From NCBI GenBank assembly GCA_002785585.1, contig PEUI01000080.1, positions 1 through 11,832 of the forward strand: DNA of 11,832 nt. The letters are read 5' to 3'. Both the position numbers and the translations under genes were made by a program. Position 1 is the stretch's first letter. Each line of letters opens with the position of its first letter. This document shows, one piece after another, positions 1 through 4,603 of the stretch. The DNA comes from Lysobacterales bacterium CG02_land_8_20_14_3_00_62_12 (lineage in GTDB: Bacteria > Pseudomonadota > Gammaproteobacteria > Xanthomonadales > Ahniellaceae). The notes beneath the pieces are model-generated. The model made no database searches and was not told where the DNA came from. It saw only the letters and a list, made by a program, of their open reading frames with translations.

Positions 1-32
1 CGGGGTCGTCGCGCAAGCGGCGACCCCGTTTT
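1..32 (+). terminator. Rho-independent terminator of an upstream gene
   Basis: Bases 1-8 (CGGGGTCG) pair perfectly with 21-28 (CGACCCCG). The stem extends inward through a T-G wobble and three more pairs (10-12 with 17-19), leaving a GCAA tetraloop at 13-16. TTTT follows at 29-32. A GC-rich stem, a stable GNRA loop and a T-tract make a classic intrinsic terminator for a + strand gene that lies left of the window. The stem may start before base 1. Confidence 0.75.
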
Positions 33-47
33 GCTTGCGGCGCAAGC
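33..47. other. Small perfect hairpin next to the terminator
   Basis: GCTTGC (33-38) and GCAAGC (42-47) form a six-pair stem with a three-base loop directly after the terminator T-tract. The 9-mer GCGCAAGCG occurs in both hairpins (11-19 and 40-48), so the two structures may be partly duplicated. It may back up termination; no T-tract follows it on the + strand. Confidence 0.4.
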
Positions 48-120
48 GACCAGCCAAATGCCCCCGGCCAGCCGCTCCGAATAGCGTTTTTCCCCGCCCC
101 GCCGGTCGCCTCTGGTCCTC

Positions 121-126
121 TATACT
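121..126 (+). promoter_or_regulatory. Possible -10 element for the HD-domain gene
   Basis: TATACT matches the sigma-70 -10 consensus at five of six positions. It lies about 45 bases before the GTG start of the HD-domain gene. No convincing -35 hexamer is seen 16-18 bases upstream (around 98-104, GC-rich), so this is only a candidate. Confidence 0.25.
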
Positions 127-157
127 GCGGGCTCGGCTGACCTCAGCGCGGCTCAAA

Positions 158-175
158 ATGGCGCAGACCCGGTGA
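158..175 (+). other. Five-codon mini-ORF overlapping the next start codon
   Basis: ATG at 158 opens a five-codon reading frame (M-A-Q-T-R) that stops at TGA 173-175. That stop overlaps the GTG start (172-174) of the HD-domain gene in a GTGA arrangement. Neither start has a good Shine-Dalgarno sequence. It could be a translated leader that couples ribosomes to the weak GTG start, or it could be chance. Confidence 0.2.
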
Positions 176-1236
176 TCGAAGGACTGAACCAACGCTTTCC
201 ACCAGATACCGTGGAGCAGCAACTTGCCGATCCGGCGCAGGCGCGTTGCGAGATCGCGTCGCGGCGTGCGGATATCTTGCTGCTGTTTGCCGAACGCCGA
301 GCGGCGCTGATTGCCGCCCACGGCATTGGCATCGCCGAATGCTGGGACAAAGCCGAGGCCGCCCTGGGTTTGAGCTTGTGCCGACTGGCGCTGCGCCACG
401 GCCGGTTTGGCGATGACTTTCACGATTACCACAACGAGGCCCACGCGCTGGAGATTTTCGAGCGCCGCCTGGGTCGGATGATTCGCGAGCTGGGCATCGA
501 TGCCTTGCCGGGGCATGACTGGATTGCGTTGGCGTTGTTTGCCACTTGCCACGACCTGCGCCAACGCGAGACGGTCGTCACCGGTATGCCGGTCGGCAGT
601 AACGAATCGGCCAGTATCGCCGAGACCCAGCGCATCCTTGATCGTTGTGGATTTGATCGTCGCGCCGACCACGCTTTGTATCTGGCGCTGGAAGTGATGA
701 TCGCCGGCAGCACTTTCGATGCGCGACCGCAGGCCGCTGATCGCCACGATTACAACACCGCCGAAGTCATTCACCGCGGTGGACCGCTGGCGCCGCATCT
801 GGAGCGCGAGATCGACGCGATCAATCCGGCCTGGCGCGAAGAGGCCAGTTTGCCGCGCGCGCTCAAGCTGGCATTGATTGCTTCGGATCTGGATACCGCC
901 AATGTGGGCGAAAGTTTTATCGATCTTTGCGATAGCGCCGCGCGGCTGGCCAGCGAGCGGGAGATGCGCAGCGGTCGTGCGCTTGCCAGCGCCGCCTCGG
1001 GGGGCTCGGTGCTCAGTTTTCTGAGCGTCGATCAGGAGCGCTATTTTTTCGCCTTGCACCGCTTTTGTTCGGCGCTTGGCGAACAGGTTTATGGGCCCGG
1101 CAAATTGGCCAATGCCGACAAGGTGCGTGGCTTGTCGCAGCAGTTGCAGCAACACTTCAACGATCCGGCGATGGCCGGATTCGGCGGTGCCGAAGTGATC
1201 GCGGTACAGCGTCGGTTGGCGTGGCAATGGCTGTGA
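172..1236 (+). CDS. HD-domain protein, class I cyclic-nucleotide phosphodiesterase-like
   Basis: This 354-residue soluble protein has the signature of PDEase-type HD hydrolases. Y86-H87-N88 followed by H91-A92 matches the YHNxxHA motif (catalytic His and first metal His). H127-D128 matches the metal-binding HD pair, N144 sits where the family has its Asn after that motif, and D239 in an ASDLDTAN stretch fits the last metal ligand. The likely reaction is metal-dependent hydrolysis of a phosphodiester, possibly a cyclic nucleotide, in the cytoplasm. The second His of the family's HDxxH motif is Gln here, so the substrate is uncertain. The start is GTG at 172: the upstream ATG at 158 is out of frame and stops at once, and the next in-frame candidate is GTG 211. 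No signal peptide, membrane segment or sensor domain is visible. A small membrane protein gene follows after 37 bp on the same strand. I am confident of the HD fold and moderately confident of the phosphodiesterase subgroup. Confidence 0.8.
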   Translation: MIEGLNQRFPPDTVEQQLADPAQARCEIASRRADILLLFAERRAALIAAHGIGIAECWDKAEAALGLSLCRLALRHGRFGDDFHDYHNEAHALEIFERRLGRMIRELGIDALPGHDWIALALFATCHDLRQRETVVTGMPVGSNESASIAETQRILDRCGFDRRADHALYLALEVMIAGSTFDARPQAADRHDYNTAEVIHRGGPLAPHLEREIDAINPAWREEASLPRALKLALIASDLDTANVGESFIDLCDSAARLASEREMRSGRALASAASGGSVLSFLSVDQERYFFALHRFCSALGEQVYGPGKLANADKVRGLSQQLQQHFNDPAMAGFGGAEVIAVQRRLAWQWL

Positions 1237-1273
1237 GGTTGGCGATTGGCGCGGCGGGAAACTGTCGCTGACC

Positions 1274-1837
1274 ATGACCAATTCGTCGCCGCCGTATTGG
1301 AATCTGCGCACGCTGACGGCGTGGTCACTGCTGGTGCTCGGTGCGCTTGGGGTGCCGCTATCGTTGCTGCAAACGTTGCTCGCGGTGTTTCTGGATGGCA
1401 GCGGTGCCATCGACGCGGTGCTTGCCTCCGAACCGCTGACCGCCGCCCCGTCCTGGCTGCGATGGCTGCTGGCGCACGCGTTTGCCCTCAGCCTGTCTGG
1501 ACTGTGGTTGTCGATCATCAGTCTACTGCTCGGCTGGGGCCTGCTTGCCCGCCGCGACTGGGCACGGCGCGGCTGCATTGTGTTGTTTTGGTTCGGCAGC
1601 GTCGGCAACTTGCTGGGCATGGTCTGGCAGGCGCAAGCACTGGCGGATTTGCGCGCGCATCCGCAGGCGCTGCCGGAGCCGTTCGCCAGTTTATTGGTCG
1701 ATGGCTATTGGTCGGCGCAGTTGAGCGCTGCCGCCTTTGGCCTGCTGTTCGCGCTGGGATTCGGTTGGACCGCCTGGCAGTTTTCCAGCGCCGCGGTCCG
1801 TGCCCAGTTTTTGGCCAGCCACCGCAACCGCTTGTGA
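1274..1837 (+). CDS. Small integral membrane protein, about four membrane segments
   Basis: The 187-residue product is strongly hydrophobic. Likely membrane segments are at about residues 15-40, 66-91, 100-120 and 149-170. The short basic loop between the second and third (LLARRDWARRG, around 90-100) is probably cytoplasmic by the positive-inside rule, as are both termini. The loop at about 41-65 would then be periplasmic. No catalytic or transporter motif is recognised and I cannot assign a function. The loop pattern with a Trp between arginines is seen in various small uncharacterised bacterial inner-membrane proteins. The ATG at 1274 has only a weak, distant GGGAA upstream. The gene starts 37 bp after the HD-domain gene on the same strand, so co-transcription is plausible. 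Its stop codon is also the first base triplet of a 14-nt tandem repeat. Confidence 0.75.
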   Translation: MTNSSPPYWNLRTLTAWSLLVLGALGVPLSLLQTLLAVFLDGSGAIDAVLASEPLTAAPSWLRWLLAHAFALSLSGLWLSIISLLLGWGLLARRDWARRGCIVLFWFGSVGNLLGMVWQAQALADLRAHPQALPEPFASLLVDGYWSAQLSAAAFGLLFALGFGWTAWQFSSAAVRAQFLASHRNRL

Positions 1838-1904
1838 GCAGGGGATGGTGAGCACGGGATCGTGAACCGCGAATCCTGAACCGGGCGCCGTGAACCGGAG
1901 CGCG
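1835..1904. repeat. Degenerate 14-nt tandem repeat, five units
   Basis: Five consecutive 14-base units begin with TGA: TGAGCAGGGGATGG, TGAGCACGGGATCG, TGAACCGCGAATCC, TGAACCGGGCGCCG and TGAACCGGAGCGCG. The first two share 12 of 14 bases, and TGAACCG occurs three times at a 14-base period. Each unit reads as two related heptamers (TGAACCG-like and GGGATCG/CGAATCC-like). The array begins on the stop codon of the membrane protein gene and ends 28 bases before the tRNA. Heptamer repeats resembling GGGAATC are common between genes in Xanthomonadaceae, so this may belong to that class; that link is from memory and was not searched. Confidence 0.6.
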
Positions 1905-1932
1905 AGCCTTGCGCTACCATCAGCACTTATCC

Positions 1933-2009
1933 GCGCCGGTAGCTCAGCTGGATAGAGCACCAGGCTTCGAACCTGGTGGTCGGGGGTTCGAGTCCCTCCC
2001 GGCGCGCCA
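1933..2009 (+). tRNA. tRNA-Arg, anticodon TCG
   Basis: A complete cloverleaf of 77 bases with encoded CCA. Acceptor stem 1933-1939 (GCGCCGG) pairs with 1999-2005 (CCGGCGC), discriminator G is at 2006 and CCA at 2007-2009. The D arm is GCTC/GAGC. The anticodon stem 1960-1964 (CCAGG) pairs with 1972-1976 (CCTGG). The loop is CTTCGAA, putting anticodon TCG at 1967-1969. The variable loop has five bases. The T stem 1982-1986 pairs with 1994-1998 with one G-U, and the loop is TTCGAGT. UCG reads arginine CGA codons and can read CGG by wobble. Many bacteria read CGA with inosine-modified tRNA-Arg(ACG) instead, so a separate TCG species is informative about the decoding set. Confidence 0.97.
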
Positions 2010-2039
2010 ATCCCCCCGGCCACGTTCAGTGGCGTCGGC

Positions 2040-2067
2040 CGGTTCGATAGCGGCGCGATCGCAACCG
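2040..2067 (+). other. Hairpin downstream of tRNA-Arg, possible terminator
   Basis: CGGTTCGAT (2040-2048) pairs with 2058-2067 as a nine-pair stem with one bulged C at 2062 and a nine-base loop. It lies 30 bases after the tRNA 3' end. No T-tract follows, so it is at best a weak or processing-related terminator. Apart from this hairpin and the AT-rich promoter-like patch near 2121-2139, I see nothing in the interval 2010-2169. Confidence 0.3.
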
Positions 2068-2114
2068 CCGACCGGCGTCTCCCGTCTCCCCTGCAGCACG
2101 CCTGCTCGCCGAGA

Positions 2115-2139
2115 TTGCACGTAATTTTTGTAAACTAGA
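2115..2139 (+). promoter_or_regulatory. AT-rich promoter/operator region of the antitoxin gene
   Basis: This is the only AT-rich stretch in the neighbourhood (ATTTTTGTAAACTAG around 2124-2138), 31-46 bases before the antitoxin ATG. TTGCAC (2115-2120) could act as -35 and TAAACT (2131-2136) as -10, but the spacing between them is only 10 bases, so they cannot be a standard pair. Phd/YefM antitoxins usually repress their own promoter, and the operator would be expected here. The exact elements are not resolved. Confidence 0.3.
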
Positions 2140-2169
2140 CCCACTGAACCAGATTGACCAGGCGCTCGC

Positions 2170-2493
2170 ATGCAGACATTCAATATCGATGACGCCAAAA
2201 GCCAGTTATCGCGGCTGGTCGAGCAGGCTGCCAAGGGCGAATCGTTCGTGATTGCCAAGGCCGGCAAGCCAATGGTCAAGGTGATGGCACTGAACGCGCC
2301 GGAGCCGTCGCCGATCAAGCGGTTTGGCTTCCTGGCCGGTCAGATCACCGTGCCGGAAGACTTCGACACGATGGCCGCGGACAAAATTCGGGCCATGTTC
2401 GAGTCCGAGGCGCGAAGCTGCTGCTGGATACCCATCTTTTGCTGTGGGCAGCGGAGAGCTTTGACCGCTTGCCCTCCGCTGCCCAGACTTTGA
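2170..2493 (+). CDS. Phd/YefM-family antitoxin with aberrant read-through tail
   Basis: Residues 1-82 are a full-length type II antitoxin of the Phd/YefM superfamily. The N-terminus (MQTFNIDDAKSQLSRLVEQA) matches the DNA-binding half, followed by a GESFVIAKAGKPM strand-turn. The 51-70 region (FGFLAGQITVPEDFDTM) is the usual C-terminal linker before the toxin-binding tail. Such antitoxins neutralise a PIN-domain RNase and autorepress the operon. Family members of this kind usually end near residue 80, in an ATGA overlap with the toxin start. Here that ATG is absent, so the frame continues for 25 residues (83-107, Cys-rich, SCCWIPIFCC) that are out-of-frame toxin sequence. The tail has no expected function and may destabilise the protein. 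ATG 2170 has a weak AGG 8 bases upstream. The toxin partner next to it is a pseudogene. Confidence 0.8.
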   Translation: MQTFNIDDAKSQLSRLVEQAAKGESFVIAKAGKPMVKVMALNAPEPSPIKRFGFLAGQITVPEDFDTMAADKIRAMFESEARSCCWIPIFCCGQRRALTACPPLPRL

Positions 2494-2816
2494 TGAGCGC
2501 AGCGGACAATGAGCTGTTTTTCAGCGTCGCCAGCCTTTGGGAAATCGCCATCAAGCGCGGTCTGGGTCGCCAAGATTTCAAAGTGGATGCACGGGTGCGG
2601 CGGCGCTGTTTGCTGGACAACGGCTATTAGTGAACTGTCGATTCTCAGTGAACACGCAGTCGCCATCGACGCTTTGCCGCCGATCCACAGAGACCCCTTT
2701 GATCGTCTGCTCGTTGCGCAGGCGACGGTCGAGGGTTGACTGTCGATTCACGGGTGCACTTGCTGACGCATGATCGGGTGCTGGCGGCGTACTCAAAGCT
2801 GGTGGTGCTGGTTTGA
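2415..2816 (+). pseudogene. Broken PIN-domain (VapC-like) toxin
   Basis: Three frame segments together spell one PIN-domain RNase toxin. Segment one (2415-2627) reads KLLLDTHLLLWAA and later SLWEIAIKRGLG. Segment two (from 2629) reads SELSILSEHAVAIDALPP and then DPFDRLLVAQATV. Segment three (to the TGA at 2814-2816) reads DSRVHLLTHDRVLAAYSK and LVVLV. The family's acidic metal residues are still encoded: D in DTH, E in WEIA, D in PFDR and D in THD. The lesions are a missing ATG before AAG 2415, an extra T at 2627/2628 that creates a TAG stop, and an apparent 14-bp insertion at about 2731-2744 that creates a TGA stop. TTG 2439 could initiate only a 63-residue fragment lacking the first Asp. 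VapC-type toxins cleave tRNA or other RNA when freed of antitoxin; this copy cannot make an intact enzyme. It is convergent with recD, with 17 bp between them. Confidence 0.85.
2634..2749 (+). repeat. Pair of 11-bp direct repeats inside the toxin pseudogene
   Basis: ACTGTCGATTC occurs exactly at 2634-2644 and again at 2739-2749, 105 bases apart. The second copy spans the right edge of the frame-breaking segment, which is also bounded by GTCGA at 2728-2732 and 2742-2746, 14 bases apart. The pattern fits a short templated insertion, with the 2634 copy as template. Confidence 0.5.
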
Positions 2817-2833
2817 GAAGAGCGGGCGCCGCC

Positions 2834-4603
2834 TCAGCCTTTGCGCTGGATTTCTCGCAGTCGCTCGGGCAACCCCGAATCGCGGCAGAGTGGGTTGGCG
2901 ATGGCTTGGCGCAGCGCGGCTTCACTGCCGATGATGAGGCACTGGCTGCGGGCGCGGGTGACGGCGGTGTACAACCATTGGCGGCTCAGCAAGGGGCTGT
3001 CGGCCTCGGGTAGCAGCAACCAGACGGTATCGAACTCCGAGCCCTGCGCCTTGTGCACGGTCATCACCCCGGCGGCTTCCAGATCCACGAAGGCGGAACG
3101 CGGAATGACTCGCGTGCTGGCCTCGTTCGGCGCACCGGCGGTGGGGTTGGCAGCGATTTGAAAGCGCACGGCCGACGCTGCCGAGCTGCCTTCGAGCAGG
3201 CCGATATCGCCATTGGCAAGGCCGAACTCCGGCAGGTTGCGGGTCAGCATCTGCGGCAATCGCGGACGCGGCAAATGTTGCTGTTGCGCGCGCGCCGCCA
3301 AACCGCGTTCGAGCAGGCGATTGAGCTCGGCTAAGCCAAGCGCACCGTGGCGGGCGGCGGCCAGCACCCGCACCCGCGTCAAGGCGGCAAAGGCGGCGCT
3401 GGCATCGGCGGTGATCGGCAGCCAGCCATCGAAGACGGCGGCCGCGGGCGAACGCAACAGTTGTTCGAAACGGCTGTGGGTTTCGGCGGCGTTGGCGGTG
3501 CGATAAAACCTCAGGCCAGCGCCGCCAGCATCGAGCTGGGCGAGCAATGGATCGGCAGTGTGCAGACGAATCGCCTGCGCCGCGCGCGCCAGTTCGCCGC
3601 TGGCACGATAGTTGTGGTCCAGGCGCAGCACGCTGTCATCGCCACGGGCTTCCAGCGCTGCCACCAGATCGGCAAACACGGTGCCCACTTCCACCGGTGC
3701 CAATTGATCGGCATCGCCGACCAGCACCAGCGACGCCGTGGCGGGCAGCGCGTCGAGCAAATGGCGCATCAAGCTCAGGTCGATCATCGAGGCTTCATCG
3801 ACGATCACCAGATCGGCTTCCAGCGGCAACGCCTGGCTGTGCCGAAATGCCAACCGACCGGGCTTGGCGCCCAGCAACCGATGCAGGGTGACCGCCTCGG
3901 ATAGCGCCGATCCGGCCAGTGCGGCGGCGGCTTGCAGGCTCTCCGTGAGGCGGCGGGCGGCTTTTCCGGTGGGAGCGGCCAGAGCGATGCGCAGGCGTTG
4001 CGTCGGCCCGGCAGCGGCAACAGCGACCGCAATCAGCCGCGCCACGGTGGTGGTTTTTCCGGTGCCAGGGCCACCGGTCAACAGCAGCAGGCGGCGCGTC
4101 AGCGCCAACTCGCCGGCCCGCCGTTGCGCCGCCTCCGCGGCATTGAGCGGGTCGCCGAAAACCTGGGTCAGGGCACGCGCCAATGCCGCAGAAGCGGTTT
4201 GCCGAGGCATTTGCAGGCGCTCGGCAATGGCTTCGGCGACGGCGACTTCATGGTCGAACAAGCGGCGCCAGCTCAGGTGCTGATCAGCGACCAACACCAG
4301 CGCCGACGCGCTGTCGGCGGTGCCGACCAATTCGGTGGCGTGCAGCGCCCGCAGCCAGTCGTCGCGCTCGGGGTAGCGCGGCGCCAAGGGCTCCGCGCAA
4401 ATCAGTTGGCCGGCGAGCGCACCGAGGGTGATGCGGCTGGAGCCTTCGGCCTCGGCAGCGGCCAAGGCAAAGCCGGCCAGCGCCACCTGCCAGTCGGCGC
4501 CCAGGCGCAACAACCAATGCGCAACCGCAGCGGCGACCGCCAATCGCGGCTGGTTGATCTGACAACGGCGCAGCCAGCGCTTGAGTGGCTCGGCCAGCAT
4601 CAT
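2834..4603 (-). CDS. recD: Exodeoxyribonuclease V subunit alpha, RecD helicase
   Basis: RecD is the fast 5'-3' superfamily 1B helicase of RecBCD. The 589-residue protein (E. coli about 608) has all helicase motifs: Walker A GGPGTGKT at 177-184, APTGKAA at 210-216, Walker B VIVDEASM at 266-273, GDADQLAPV at 296-304, LDHNYR at 328-333, MTVHKAQGSEFD at 514-525 and YTAVTRAR at 545-552. The helical N-terminal 150 residues correspond to the part that contacts RecB and RecC. The start is the first of two consecutive ATG codons (4603-4601), overlapping the recB TGA as ATGA, with a weak AGGCGG just upstream. A longer reading to 4750 exists only because the frame is open inside recB. As last gene of recC-recB-recD it is probably translationally coupled to recB. 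It converges on the toxin pseudogene 17 bp away; no clear terminator lies between. Confidence 0.96.
   Translation of the reverse strand: MMLAEPLKRWLRRCQINQPRLAVAAAVAHWLLRLGADWQVALAGFALAAAEAEGSSRITLGALAGQLICAEPLAPRYPERDDWLRALHATELVGTADSASALVLVADQHLSWRRLFDHEVAVAEAIAERLQMPRQTASAALARALTQVFGDPLNAAEAAQRRAGELALTRRLLLLTGGPGTGKTTTVARLIAVAVAAAGPTQRLRIALAAPTGKAARRLTESLQAAAALAGSALSEAVTLHRLLGAKPGRLAFRHSQALPLEADLVIVDEASMIDLSLMRHLLDALPATASLVLVGDADQLAPVEVGTVFADLVAALEARGDDSVLRLDHNYRASGELARAAQAIRLHTADPLLAQLDAGGAGLRFYRTANAAETHSRFEQLLRSPAAAVFDGWLPITADASAAFAALTRVRVLAAARHGALGLAELNRLLERGLAARAQQQHLPRPRLPQMLTRNLPEFGLANGDIGLLEGSSAASAVRFQIAANPTAGAPNEASTRVIPRSAFVDLEAAGVMTVHKAQGSEFDTVWLLLPEADSPLLSRQWLYTAVTRARSQCLIIGSEAALRQAIANPLCRDSGLPERLREIQRKG

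Noticed and set aside
73..91. CGCT/AGCG hairpin followed by TTTTT
   Set aside because: The stem has only four pairs, too weak to call a terminator.
1246..1851. 201-codon frame overlapping the membrane protein gene on the + strand
   Set aside because: It overlaps the 1274-1837 gene in another frame. The 1274 frame gives clean membrane segments, while this one has no coherent features.
2798..2805. E. coli Chi octamer GCTGGTGG next to the recD end; another on the - strand at 9708-9715
   Set aside because: Chi differs between lineages and the octamer is expected by chance at about this frequency in GC-rich DNA. Without whole-genome over-representation and strand bias it means nothing here.
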